Source: Dactylis glomerata (taxonomy: Eukaryota; Streptophyta; Magnoliopsida; Poales; Poaceae). Taken from it: 64,000 nt of DNA. The translations under genes and the position numbers were made by a program. The stretch covers positions 806,001-870,000 of the forward strand of contig QXEO01000338.1 of assembly GCA_007115705.1 (NCBI GenBank), read 5' to 3'. The notes under the pieces were generated by a model that was given only the letters and a program-made list of their open reading frames with translations, was not told the DNA's origin and made no database searches. Of this stretch, positions 49,748 through 62,031 are shown one piece after another; position 1 is the stretch's first letter; the number at the start of each line of letters is the position of its first letter.

Positions 49748-52677
49748 GCATCCCCAAGCTTAACTCCTGCTCATCCTCGAGTAGGTAAGTGATAACAAAA
49801 GAAATAATTTTTGAGGTGACATGCACCTACACAATCTTGATCATATATGTAAGCATTGTGAGCTGGGATCATAAGAACTTAAAACATGGGCATGAAAGAT
49901 ATAATCTTGACAATAAAAACTTAGCAACCATGTTATAAACATGAAAATGAACATAAACAAAAGATCATGAAAATGAAACAATGAAAGTCAAACGTGTGTT
50001 CAAATCATAAGGAAAAACATACAAATGGTTTTCAGCTTGTCCTTCAAAGAGAGCAAAACATAAATGCATAGGACACCTTCAAGTTTAAGAGGGCGACTAG
50101 ATACAAATAATTTAAGAACAAGTGAAACCAACAATATGAATCAATCAATGAAAACTTTGGGACAATGCACATTATACTAAGAATGACAACTATGCTCTCT
50201 TAATGGTGCATAAAGATAGAAGGTGGTGACTCAACATAAAAGTAGAAGAAAGGCCCTTCGCGGAGGGAAGCAGTGATTGCAAGTTTTATAACCTTCAAAA
50301 ATTATGGTACTTACTGGCTTTGAGCTCTCATTGCCCCCATCATAAGCATCTTGAATGGTTAAAGTTAATGCGAGAACAATTATGATGCATATGGTTGACA
50401 AATCATAAGTTGAAAACCTCGTGTCCCGTGAATACGAGTACCCAAACCTCATGCTACTTTACTTAGAGTCCCAAGCAAGGCTCTTGTCATTGTAGGTATA
50501 TGCGTATCATCGAGAACCGCCAACGGGGTACCTCCGTGCCCGATGACATGGAACAAGCCCACATCAAAATGACAGGACAAGCAGATAATGAACACCTCGA
50601 CATCTCTTTTATTTACCATTTGTATAGCTTTTTATTTTGAGATGCGTCGTCGAATGTCCACTATAGGTATTCTGCAAATTTCCACCATGAATTATGCATG
50701 GCTTAGATTGGCGGCCCAGGCGTTTCCCTAACACATATACAAACTCCATGATCCCCACAAGATTCCCAATTCATTTCACACCGCGGGCATCCATAAACAA
50801 AAGATCACGATATCAACTCAAATAAGGAGTGCAATGTTGAAAGCTTGCCCATGACTGCATGGCTGGGCTAGTCTCCAACTTACAACTTGCAAGCATAACA
50901 ACTCAACATAAGAGACCACAATGTCAAATTTTTAAGAACAGGAAAAAGTAAAGTGTGCCTTCCGGTTCGTGAGAGCTTTACTGACCAATTTTCGCATAAC
51001 ACTGGTAAGAGTTTAATTTGAAGAGAAAATAAAAGCAAGTCAAATTTACTTGGAATAGCAAATTGCTAGTAGGTATGTATGGTGGACACTTTGGCAAACT
51101 TGGTTTTTAGGAGTTGGATGCACGAGTAGAGCTCATACTCAGTACAAGGCGAGGGCTAGCAAAAGACTGGGAGCGACCAACTAAGAGAGCAATAATGGCC
51201 ATAATCATGCAAAGCGACAAAGCGACATTAAAAGAAGCATAAGATGGCATCAAAAGTCAAAAACTAAATGATCATAGAGGCTATTGGCGACTTTGTATGA
51301 GTCTAACATGTGTGAGCATGCGCCAAGTCAACCCAAATAAAGCATCAAGGAGAAAACCAAAATAATGCTTCCAAATAAATAAAACAACGCATGATTTTTT
51401 CAAAGGCTCATTAAGCGATCTCAGTTATTTGAGACAATTCATGCTACAGCAAAACCACTAAGCATACTATCAAAAATACATCAAGCATGACATGAAAAAG
51501 CCTAAGCCACAGTCTACACAAGCTCCTTCTTGTACCACTTTTTTGCATAAAGCTTTTTCTCTTTTCCAACACCATTCAAACTTTTTATAAACACCTCTTT
51601 TGATGAAAACCAATAAAGATCAGAGGCAAAAATACACCTTTATGAATAAATATAATAAGATCTGAACGCAAATCAAGGCGAAAACGAAAACCAAAAGCAG
51701 TAGCAGAAAAAGAAGAACACTCGGTTTTTGATAAGAGTAAAAACTAGAGCGTTCTTGGCAAATGAAAAGCAAGGCAACTTCTCCAAAAGAAATTTTTTGG
51801 GGTCCAACCATTTATTGCAGCAAACAAACTAAACTAATAAAGAAAACTAAAACAACTGACGCTCCAAGAAAAACACATAGTGCATGAAGCAATAAAAATA
51901 TAGTGTCTTGAAAGGTGACCTGATTTTTGCCGATGAAGAAGGGGTGCCTCGGGGGCATCCCCAAGCTTTGACGCTTATACTTCTTGAATATTTCTTGGGG
52001 TGATGCATGGGCATCCCCAAGCTTGAGATTTTGTCCATTATTCAACTCATCTCATCATTCTCCAATCCCTACACTTGAAAACTTTCTTCATACAAAACTA
52101 AACACAAATCTATTAGCAACATTAGTGTAGCATAACATATAATCAACCTCTTTTTGCTTTAGGTTTAAACCCAAAACCACCACATATATAGCATATACTA
52201 CTGGAGCAACTTCCCCAAAAGTTCTGTGATCAAAAGTACTCAAAAGAAAGCAATAAAGCGGCAAACACAAATATTGGCAGAAATCTGTCAAAACAGAACA
52301 GCTGACAGAGGCCGAATTTTTGAGGGGTTTTCTGTTGCTCAAATCAAAAAGTGTTCAACTAATGAAAGTTTGGATATAACCTGGGTCATATGCACAAGAA
52401 ATTGCAGATCCAAAAGATATACAGATAATTTATACGAATTTTTACGGTGCAGCACCGAAAACAGTTTTAGGACAGCAACATCCCCAAATCTTACCTCACT
52501 CAAATTAGAGGCTTCTCTTGGCACAACAATGAAATAAAAAGGATAAGGAGCAGTCATTACAGTAGTAATGACTTCCAAGACTCAAATAAAAGAAAAAATA
52601 CTAATAATAAAACATTGGGTTATCTCCCAAGAGTGCTTTTCTTTAACGCCTTTGAGCTAGGCGCAGAAAATTGCGAA
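49748..52677 (-). other. Sab-1 internal non-coding region with polypurine tract and two internal copies
   Basis: The polypurine tract AAGCTTGGGGATGC (minus strand, 49761-49748) abuts the 3' LTR. The same 14-mer recurs at 51955-51968 and 52011-52024 in the same orientation. Otherwise the region has only short frames in all readings and no recognisable protein. It aligns throughout with the corresponding part of Sab-2. Confidence 0.75.
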
Positions 52678-53285
52678 TCAAGTAACATCAAGTGATGAAG
52701 TAATTATGAAAGAAACATCGGGATCCACAATAGGAGTCTTTTCAACAATGCAAGGAATTATGTCCAAATGAGTTTTTGAAGATCCTTTATGATCACGCTT
52801 TGGTACACTACTTTCATCGAAAGGATTTTCAGGACAAATCCAACTAGAATTATTTTCCCAAACATCATGTATTCCTGAAAGTTTATAAGGTATTGGCACT
52901 CTAAAATCATTGGGTGTGCCAACAACCGTTATAGGTGAGCCAAGCTTATTGAATTTCGTAAAAACTTTTCTAGCCTCATTGGCAACATCTATAAATTCTA
53001 AGCGCATAGTTTCCAAAATGAAAGCTTTCTTTTTAGGATCTTCAATTTCATGAAGCTTAAGGAACATGTATTGCAAAAAGGGATTAAGATTAGCAAACCT
53101 AGCTTCTAACATGTGAACTAAATAAGCAGAAGCAACTTCATAACTAGGAGCTAGCTCAACCAAAGACTTTTCCTCAACTTCTTTATGCATACTAATGTGA
53201 TTAAAGAACTCCTCAATGTTATCTTTCCCAATAATTGAACCACTCCCTACTGAGAGGTCTTCCAAAACATACTTAGGGACAACAT
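52678..53285 (-). pseudogene. Sab-1 ORF (homologue of the Sab-2 198-aa protein), start codon out of frame
   Basis: The frame ending at 52678 matches the Sab-2 ORF closely (LEDLSVGSGSIIGKDNIEEF, EVEEKSLVELAPSYEVASAY, KLHEIEDPKKKAFILETMRL). The equivalent ATG (53285-53283) is one base out of frame because of a 1-nt deletion just after it. The frame is nevertheless open upstream across the primer-binding site into the LTR. No gag zinc knuckle, protease or RT motif is present. Function unknown. Confidence 0.7.
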
Positions 53286-53446
53286 GATAAACTAAAGTAA
53301 AGATATAACAACTACCAAGGATTCTAATTTTTTTGGATTTTTGATAAAAAACGATGCAGGTAAAAATAATTAAAGTAAAGGAAAACAATAACAAAGTAAA
53401 GGATGTGTGTGCGAAAAACTCCCCTCGCAGAGGTCTTCTACTTCCT

Positions 53447-53463
53447 CCCCGGCAATGGCGCCA
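53447..53463 (-). other. Sab-1 primer-binding site
   Basis: The minus strand reads TGGCGCCATTGCCGGGG, one mismatch from the complement of the plant tRNA-Asp 3' end, ten bases inside the 5' LTR that starts at 53474. Confidence 0.75.
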
Positions 53464-53473
53464 GAAAATAGCT

Positions 53474-54749
53474 TGATGCGTGGTTGATGACCAGCCCATT
53501 GGGAACCCCAAGAGGAAGGTGTGATGAATATAGCAGCAAGATTTTCCCTCAGTTAAGAAACCAAGGTATGTCGATCTTGGAGAGGAGAGACAAACGACTG
53601 AAGGTGATGCGGACTGGCTTAATAGCACTCCAACAAGGGTGCCGTTTACGACACTTGTTGACTCGTCTTCGGCCAGTAGCAACGCGGAACCTGCACACAC
53701 ACAACCAAGTACTTTGTTCCCAACTTACGATGAGGTTGTCAATCTCACCGGTTTGCTTGAAACAAAGGGTATGAGCGTATCGAGTGGAAAACAGTGAAAG
53801 TATGCGAGTAAAGTAAACAGTGCGAGTAAAGTAAACAGGTGATAGCAATATGATGGAAATAGGACCGGGGTCCATAGTTCACTAGCGGTGTCTCTCCATA
53901 AGATAAAATAACACATGCTGGGTAAACAAATTACAGTTGGGCAATTGATAGAATAAAGATAAACATGATATGCCAAGAAGATCACTATGCAATTAACTCT
54001 GGGCATTACAACAAAATACATAGACCGCCATCCAACTGCATCTATGACTAATAATCCACCCACGGGGATATCATCCAAACACCCCATGAGTATTAAGTTG
54101 CGAACAACAGATAATTGCATTAAGCAAAGTGTGTAATGTAAACAAAGCATATGCCATTGAGCATATGAATGTTATTTTCTCCCTAGTAGCAACAGCACAT
54201 CTACAACCTTAGAGGTTTCTGTCACTCCCCCAGGTTAAATAGAGGCATGAACCCACTATCGAGCATAAATACCCCCTCTTGGAGTCACTAGCAACTACTC
54301 GGCCAAGATAGCTACTAACAACGGAGAGCATGCAAGATCATAAACAACATAGAGATAACATAAGATATATTTCAGTATAGCAACTCAATCATAACACCAA
54401 TATTCATCAGATCCCAACAAACCAAACATGTAGAATTACATAACGGTGATCTCAATCATGTAGGGCAGCTCATGAGATCTAAACATGAAGCACATGGTAG
54501 AGGAGACAACCATCTAGCTACTGCTATGGAACCGTAGTCCAAGGTAAACTACTCACTCATCGCTCCGGAGGCAAGCATGGCGATGAAGAAGACCTCCGGT
54601 GGCAATTCCCCTCTCTGGCAGGGTGCCGGGAAGAGCTTCTAGACCCTCCCGATCTCGGGTCGACGACGGCGGCGGATCGCGATGTGTTTCTGGAAAATTG
54701 ATCGGGTGCTTAGGTTTTTCCCATCGGGCGGTCTTTATAGGCGAAGGGG
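53474..54749 (-). repeat. Sab-1 5' LTR, first part
   Basis: 1276 bp up to and including the AGGGG target duplication (54745-54749) of Sab-2. Confidence 0.88.
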
Positions 54750-56343
54750 TGATACGTCTCAAACGTATCTATAATTTTTGATGCTCCATGCTTTGTTTTA
54801 CACCATTTGCCTATTGTTTCGTTACACTTAGTGGCATTTTTATACATTTTCCGGAACTAACCTATTAACGAAGTGCCACAGTGCCAGTTTCCTGTTTTCT
54901 GCTGTTTTTGTGTTTCAGAAGTGATACACAGGAAATATTCTCGGAATTGGACGAAACAAGTTCCTGAAGTCATATTTCACCGGGGAGCTCCCAAACATCC
55001 GAAGACCTGACGGAGGGGGGCCACGTGGCCCCCACACACAGGGGCGGCGCGGCCTGGCCCCTGGCCGCGCCACCCCCTTGTGAGGCCGCGTGGCTCCACC
55101 TCTGACAACCTCCTTTCGCCTACATATACCCCCTGACGAGAAAAACCTAAGGCCCCGATCAGTTTTCCAGAATACATTGTGATCCGCCGCCGCCGTCGAC
55201 CCGAAGATCGGGAGGGTCCAGAAGCTCTTCCCGGCACCCTGCCGGAGAGGGGAATCGCCACCGGAGGTCTTCTTCATCGCCATGCTTGCCTCCGGAGCGA
55301 TGAGTGAGTAGTCTACCTTGGACTATGGGTCCATAGCAGTAGCTAGATGGTTGTCTTCTCCACCATGTGCTTCATGTTTAGATCTCATGAGCTGCCCTAC
55401 ATGATTGAGATCACTGTTATGTAATACTATGATGTTGGTTTGTTGGGATCCGATGAATATTGGTGTTTATGATTAAGTTGCTGTACTGAATTATATCTTT
55501 TGTTATCTCTATGTTGTTTATGATCTTGCATGCTCTCCGTTGTTAGTAGCTATCTTGGCCGAGTAGTTGCTAGTGACTCCAAGAGGGGGTATTTATGCTC
55601 GATAGTGGGTTCATGCCTCTATTTCACCTGGGGGAGTGACAGAAACCTCTAAGGTGGTAGATGTGCTGTTGCTACTAGGGAGAAAACAACATTCATATGC
55701 TCAAGGGCATATGCTTTGTTTACATTACACACTTTGCTTAATGCAATTATCTGTTGTTCGCAACTTAATACTTCTAGGGTGTTCGGATGATATCCCCAGG
55801 GGTGGATTATTAGTCATAGATGCAATTGGATGGCGGTCTATGTATTTTGTTGTAATGCCCAGAGGGAATCTCATAGTGATCTTCTTGACATATCACGTTA
55901 TCTTTGTTCTATCAATTGCCCAACTGTAATTTGTTTACCCGGCATGTTATTTATCTATGGAGAGACACCACTAGTGAACTGTGGACCCCGGTCCTATTTT
56001 AATCATATTGCAATCACCTGTTTACTTTTCCCGCATTGTTTACTTTACTCGCATATACTCTACTGTTTTCCACTCGATACACTCATAACCTTTGTTTCAA
56101 GCAAACCGGTGAGATTGACAACCTCATCGCAAGTTGGGAACAAAGTATTTGTCTGTGTGTGTGCAGGTTCCACAAACACCTTCAGTCGTCATCGTCTCCC
56201 TTCTCCTGTTCGATAAACCTTGGTTTCTTAACTGAGGGAAAACTTGCTGCTACACTCATCATACCTTCCTCTTGGGGTTCCCAACGGGCTGGTTATTCAC
56301 CACGCACAAGGACTGTCTGTTGCTACATTCACCGGGAGCATCA
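54750..56343 (+). repeat. Sab-2 5' LTR
   Basis: 1594 bp. A TATA-like ACATATACC lies near 55122. The primer-binding site follows at 56354. Confidence 0.92.
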
Positions 56344-56353
56344 GCCTCTTTTT

Positions 56354-56370
56354 TGGCGCCGTTGCCGGGG
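56354..56370 (+). other. Sab-2 primer-binding site
   Basis: TGGCGCCGTTGCCGGGG, complementary to the 3' end of plant tRNA-Asp, the primer type known for Athila-lineage elements. Confidence 0.85.
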
Positions 56371-56537
56371 AAGGAAGAGAAGACTTCTGCGAGGGGAGTT
56401 CTTCGCACACACATTCTTTACTTTGTTATTTGTTTTGCTTTACTTTATTTTATTTTACCTGCATTGCTTTTTATATCAAAAACCCAAAAAAAAAATTAGA
56501 ATCCTTGGTAGTTGTTATTTCTTTACTTTAGTTTATC

Positions 56538-57134
56538 ATGTCGTTTCCTAAGCTCGTTCTGGAGGACCTCTCTGTAGGGAGTGGTTCGATTATTGGCAAA
56601 AGTAACATTGAGGAGTTCTTTAATCACATTAGTATGCATAAGGAAGTTGAGGAAAAGTCTTTGATTGAGTTAGCTCCTAGTTATGAAGTTGCTTCTGCTC
56701 ATTTAGTTCACATGTTAGAAGCTAGGTTTGCTAGTCTCAATTCTTCTCTGCAATACATGTTCCTTAAGCTTCATGAAATTGAGGACCCCAAAAAGAAAGC
56801 TTTTATCTTGGAAACTTTGCGTTTAGAATTTAAGGATGTCGTTATTGAAGCTAGGAAGGTTCTTAAACGTTTTAATAAACTCGGTTCACCTATAACGGTT
56901 ATTGATACACATGATGGGGAGGCCGAGATACCTATACCTTGCAAGCTTTTGGGATTGAATGATGCTTTCGAAAACAATTTTGCTTGGATTTGTCCTAAAA
57001 ATCTTTTTGATGAGAATAGTGTGCCAAAGCGTGATCGTAAAGGAGTTTCAAAAACTCAGTTGAACACATTTTCCTTCATTGTTGAAAAGATCGCTGCTGT
57101 TGATCTTGATGCTTCATCTATTGATATTACTTGA
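56538..57134 (+). CDS. Sab-2 198-aa protein of unknown function
   Basis: ATG in context ATCATGTCG, 168 nt after the primer-binding site. The product is mostly helical by composition, with conserved blocks LEDLSVGSGSIIGKSNIEEF, APSYEVASAHLVHMLEARFA and KLHEIEDPKKKAFILETLRL. It has no signal peptide, membrane segment, zinc knuckle, protease or RT motif. The position corresponds to the 5' end of gag in full Athila-type elements, so it may be a reduced gag or an unrelated packaging protein. The homologous frame in Sab-1 is about 80% identical in the blocks compared by eye, but its start is lost. Neighbouring sequence on both sides is non-coding. Function unknown. Confidence 0.75.
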   Translation: MSFPKLVLEDLSVGSGSIIGKSNIEEFFNHISMHKEVEEKSLIELAPSYEVASAHLVHMLEARFASLNSSLQYMFLKLHEIEDPKKKAFILETLRLEFKDVVIEARKVLKRFNKLGSPITVIDTHDGEAEIPIPCKLLGLNDAFENNFAWICPKNLFDENSVPKRDRKGVSKTQLNTFSFIVEKIAAVDLDASSIDIT

Positions 57135-60066
57135 TTCGCAATTTTCTACGCCTAGCTCAAAGGCGTTAAAGAAAAGCACTCTTGGGAGATAACCCATTGT
57201 TTACTTTTCAGTACTTTTCCTTTTATTTGAGTCTTGGAAGTCATTACTACTGTAATTACCGCTCCTTATCTTGTTTATTTCGTTTTTGTGCCAAGAGAAG
57301 CCTCTAATTTGAGTGAGGTAAAGATTTGGGGTTATTGCTGTCCTGAAACTGTTTTCGGTGCTGCACCGTAAAAATTCGTGAAAATTCTCTGTTTATCTTT
57401 TGGTCCTGCAATTTCTTGTGCATATGCCCCAGGTTATATCCAAACTTTTCTTAGTTGAACACTTTTTGATTTGAGCAACGGAAAATCCCTCAAAAATTTG
57501 TCCATTATCAGCTGTCCAGTTTTGACAGATTTCTGCCAATATTTGTTTTTGCCACTTTATCGCTTTCTTTTGAGTTCTTTTTGATCATGGAACTCTTGTG
57601 GAAGTTGCTACAGTACTATATACTTTATATGTGGTGGTTTTGGGTTGAAACCTGAAGCTAAAAGAGGTTGAATATATTTTATGCTTACACTAATGTTGCT
57701 AATAGAATTGTGTTTAGTTTTGTATGAAGGAAGTTTTCAAGTGTAGGGATTGGAGAATGATGAGATGAGTTGAAGAATGGACAAAAGCTCAAGCTTGGGG
57801 ATGCCCCTGCATCACCCCAAGAAATATCCAAGAAGTACAAGCGTCAAAGCTTGGGGATGCCCCCGAGGCACCCCTTCTTCATCGGCAAAAATCAGGTCAC
57901 CTTTCAAAACACTATATTTTTATTGCTTCATGCACTATGTGTTTTTCTTGGAGCGTCAGTTGTTTTAGTTGTCTTAGTTTGTTTAGTTTGTTTGTTTGCT
58001 GCAATAAATGGTTGGACCCCAACAAATTTCCTTTGGAGGAGATGTACTCGTTTTCATTTGCAAAGAATGCTCTAGTTTTCACTCTTATTAATCGAGCATT
58101 CTAGTTTTTCTGCTACTGCTTTTGGTTTTCGTTTTCGCCTTGATATGCGTTCAGATCTTGTCATATCTTTTCATCAAGGTGTATTTTTGCCTCTGAAATT
58201 TATTGGTTTTCATCAAAAGAGGTGCTTAAAAAAATTTCAAATGGTGTTGGAAAAGAGAAAAAGCTTTGTGCAAAATAGTGGTACAAGAAGGAGCTTGTGT
58301 AGACTGCGGCTTAGGCTTTTTCATGTCATGCTTGATGTCTTTTTGATAGTATGCTTAGTGGTTTTGCTGTAGCATGACTTGTCTCAAATATCTGAGATTG
58401 CTTAATGAGCCTTTGAAAAAATCATGCGTTGTTTTTATTGTATGGAAGCATTATTTTGGTTTTCTCCTTGATGCTTTATTTGGGTTGACTTGGCGCATGC
58501 TCACACATGTTAGACTCGTCCAAAGTCGCCATTAGCCTTCATGATCATTTAGTTTTTGACTTTTGATGCCATCGTATGCTTCTTTTAATGTCGCTTTGTC
58601 GCTTTGCATGATTATGGCCATTATTGCTCTCTTAGTTGGTCGCTCCCAGTCTTTTGCTAGCCCTCACCTTGTACTGAGTATGAGCTCTACTCGTGCATCC
58701 AACTCCTAAAAGCCAAAGTTTTCCATTGTGTCCACCATACATACCTACTAGCAATTTGCTATTCCAAGTAAATTTGACTTGCTTTTATTTTCTCTTCAAA
58801 TTAAACTCTTACCAGTGTTATGCGAAATTCGGTCAGTAAAGCTCTCACGAACCGGAAGGCACACTTTACTTTTTCCTGTTCTAAAAATTTGACATTGTGG
58901 TCTTTTATGTTGAGTTGTTATGCTTGCAAGTTGTAAGTTGGATTCTAGCCCAACCATGCCGTCATGGGGCAAGCTTTCAACATTGCACTTCCTATTTGAG
59001 TTGATATCGTGATCTTTTGTTTATGGATGCCCGCTGTGTGAAATGAATTGGGAATCTTGTAGGGATCATGGAGTTTTTATATGTGTTAGGGAAACGCCGG
59101 GTCGCCAATCTAAGCCATGCATAATTCATGGTGGAAATTTGCAGCATACCCATGGTGAACATTCGACGACGCATCTGACAATAAAAAGCTAAACAATATA
59201 GCAAATAAAAGAGATGTCGAGGTGTTCATTGTCTGCTTGTCCTGTCATTTTGGTGTGGGCTTGTTCCATGTCATCGGGCACGGAGGTACCCCATTGGCGG
59301 TTCTCAATGATATGCATATACTTACAATGATAAGAGCCTTGCTTGGGACTCTAAGTAAACTAGCATGGTTTGGGTACTTGTATCCACGGGACACGAGGTT
59401 TTCAACTTATGATTTGTCAAGCATATGCATCATAATTGTTCTCGCATTAACTTTAACCATTCAAGATGCTTATGATGGGGGCAATGAGAGCTCAAAGCCG
59501 GTAAGTACCATAATTTTTGAAGGTTATAAAACTTGCAATCACTGCTTCCCTCTGCGAAGGGCCTTTCTTTTACTTTTATGTTGAGTCACCACCTTCTTTC
59601 TTTATGCACCATTAAGAGAGCATAGTTGTCATTCTTAGTGTGATATGCATTGTCCCAAGGTTCATTGATTGACTCATATTGATTGGTTTCACTTGTTCTT
59701 AAATTATTTGTATCTAGTCGCCCTCTTAAACTTTGAGGTGTCCTATGCATTTATGTTTTGCTCTCTTTGAAGGACAAGCTGAAAACCATTTGTATGTTTT
59801 TCCTTATGATTCGAACACACGTTTGACTTTCATTGTTTCATTATCATGATCTTCTGTTTGTGTTCATTTGCATGTTTACAACATGGTTGCTAAGTTCTTA
59901 TTGTCATGATTATATCTTTCATGCCCATGTTTTAAGTTCTATTGATCCCAGCTCACCAATGCTTACATATATGATCAAGATTGTGTAGGTGCATGTCACC
60001 TCAAAAATTATTCTTTGTTATCACTTACCTACTCGAGGACGAGCAGGAGTTAAGCTTGGGGATGCT
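57135..60066 (+). other. Sab-2 internal non-coding region with polypurine tract and two internal copies
   Basis: 2.9 kb without a supportable gene. AAGCTTGGGGATGC occurs at 57791-57804 and 57847-57860 and again at 60052-60065 as the true polypurine tract. The short frames seen here (for example 57770-58075 and 59222-59584) recur in Sab-1 but show no domain and no consistent start. Confidence 0.7.
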
Positions 60067-61660
60067 TGATACGTCTCAAACGTATCTATAATTTTTGATG
60101 CTCCATGCTTTGTTTTACACCATTTGCCTATTGTTTCGTTACACTTAGTGGCATTTTTATACATTTTCCGGAACTAACCTATTAACGAAGTGCCACAGTG
60201 CCAGTTTCCTGTTTTCTGCTGTTTTTGTGTTTCAGAAGTGATACACAGGAAATATTCTCGGAATTGGACGAAACAAGTTCCTGAAGTCATATTTCACCGG
60301 GGAGCTCCCAAACATCCGAAGACCTGACGGAGGGGGGCCACGTGGCCCCCACACATAGGGGCGGCGCGGCCTGGCCCCTGGCCGCGCCACCCCCTTGTGA
60401 GGCTGCGTGGCTCCACCTCTGACAGCCTCCTTTCGCCTACATATACCCCCTGACGAGAAAAACCTAAGGCCCCGATCAGTTTTCCAGAATACATCGCGAT
60501 CCGCCGCCGCCATCGACCCGAAGATCGGGAGGGTCCAGAAGCTCTTCCCGGCACCCTGCCAGAGAGGGGAATCGCCACCGGAGGTCTTCTTCATCGCCAT
60601 GCTTGCCTCCGGAGCGATGAGTGAGTAGTCTACCTTGGACTATGGGTCCATAGCAGTAGCTAGATGGTTGTCTTCTCCACCATGTGCTTCATGTTTAGAT
60701 CTCATGAGCTGCCCTACATGATTGAGATCACCGTTATGTAATACTATGATGTTGGTTTGTTGGGATCCGATGAATATTGGTGTTTATGATTAAGTTGCTG
60801 TACTGAATTATATCTTTTGTTATCTCTATGTTGTTTATGATCTTGCATGCTCTCCGTTGTTAGTAGCTATCTTGGCCGAGTAGTTGCTAGTGACTCCAAG
60901 AGGGGGTATTTATGCTCGATAGTGGGTTCATGCCTCTATTTCACCTGGGGGAGTGACAGAAACCTCTAAGGTGGTAGATGTGCTGTTGCTACTAGGGAGA
61001 AAACAACATTCATATGCTCAAGGGCATATGCTTTGTTTACATTACACACTTTGCTTAATGCAATTATCTGTTGTTCGCAACTTAATACTTCTAGGGTGTT
61101 CAGATGATATCCCCGGGGGTGGATTATTAGTCATAGATGCAGTTGGATGGTAGTCTATGTATTTTGTTGTAATGCCCAGAGTGAATCTCATAGTGATCTT
61201 CTTGACATATCACGTTATCTTTATTCTATCAATTGCTCAACTGTAATTTGTTTACCCAGCATGTTATTTATCTATGGAGAGACACCACTAGTGAACTGTG
61301 GACCCCGGTCCTATTTTAATCATATTGCAATCACCTGTTTACTTTTCCCGCATTGTTTACTTTACTCGCATATACTCTACTGTTTTCCACTCGATACACT
61401 CATAACCTTTGTTTCAAGCAAACCGGTGAGATTGACAACCTCATCGCAAGTTGGGAACAAAGTATTTGTCTGTGTGTGTGCAGGTTCCACAAACACCTTC
61501 AGTCGTCATCGTCTCCCTTCTCCTGTTCGATAAACCTTGGTTTCTTAACTGAGGGAAAACTTGCTGCTGCACTCATCATACCTTCCTCTTGGGGTTCCCA
61601 ACGGGCTGGTTATTCACCACGCACAAGGACTGTCTGTTGCTACATTCACCGGGAGCATCA
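60067..61660 (+). repeat. Sab-2 3' LTR
   Basis: 1594 bp, about 1.1% different from the 5' copy by eye. Followed by TSD AGGGG. Confidence 0.92.
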
Positions 61661-61665
61661 AGGGG

Positions 61666-62026
61666 CATCGTCAGAAGTGGACCCAGGCGTCCTCACACGT
61701 AGGGGGCATGGCCAGGGGCTGGGCCACGCCGCCCTTGTGTGAGGGTGGCCTGTGGCCCCTCTCGGTCTCCTCTTCGGATCTCTGGAAGCTTCCGGGAAAA
61801 ATAAGACTTCAGGAACTTGTTTCGTCCAGTTCCGAGAATATTTCCTTTGTAGCTTTTTTGAAACACAAAAACAGCAGAAAACAGGGAACTGGCACTTTGG
61901 CGACTTGTTAATAGGTTAGTTCTGGAAAATGCATAAAAGTGCCACGAAGTGTAACAAAACATTAGGCAAGTGGTGTAAAAACAAGCATGGAGCATCAAAA
62001 ATTATGGATACGTCGGAGACGTATCA
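61666..62026 (-). repeat. Sab-1 5' LTR, second part
   Basis: 361 bp continuing the LTR after Sab-2 and ending GACGTATCA, followed by TSD GTGTG (62027-62031). Confidence 0.88.
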
Positions 62027-62031
62027 GTGTG

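Larger units (their letters stand above)
54750..61660 (+). mobile_element. Sab-2: complete Sabrina-like LTR retrotransposon without pol
   Basis: 6911 bp, with LTRs at 54750-56343 and 60067-61660 (1594 bp each, TGATACGTCTC...GGGAGCATCA). TSD AGGGG at 54745-54749 and 61661-61665. It is inserted in opposite orientation into the 5' LTR of Sab-1, a member of its own family. The internal region is 3.7 kb with a primer-binding site, a 198-aa ORF, long non-coding DNA and a polypurine tract. About 18 differences between the LTRs indicate about 0.4 My. It is non-autonomous: replication would need enzymes supplied by a related element. Confidence 0.93.
38036..62026 (-). mobile_element. Sab-1: Sabrina-like LTR retrotransposon without pol, containing Tat-C and Sab-2
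   Basis: TSD GTGTG at 38031-38035 and 62027-62031. The 3' LTR is 38036-38716 plus 48793-49747 (1636 bp) and the 5' LTR is 53474-54749 plus 61666-62026 (1637 bp). The internal region (49748-53473) is 3.7 kb, with an Asp-tRNA-type primer-binding site, one broken 200-codon ORF and a polypurine tract. It has no protease, RT or integrase. LTR ends (TGATACGTC...) and the primer site match the Athila-lineage Sabrina family as I remember it. LTR divergence is roughly 3% by eye, the oldest of the complete elements, which fits its carrying two younger insertions. Confidence 0.88.

Noticed and set aside
59222..59584. Plus-strand frame of 120 codons in Sab-2, partly shared with Sab-1 (50231-50452)
   Set aside because: Only part of the frame is open in Sab-1 and differences do not favour silent positions; most likely chance openness in a conserved non-coding region.
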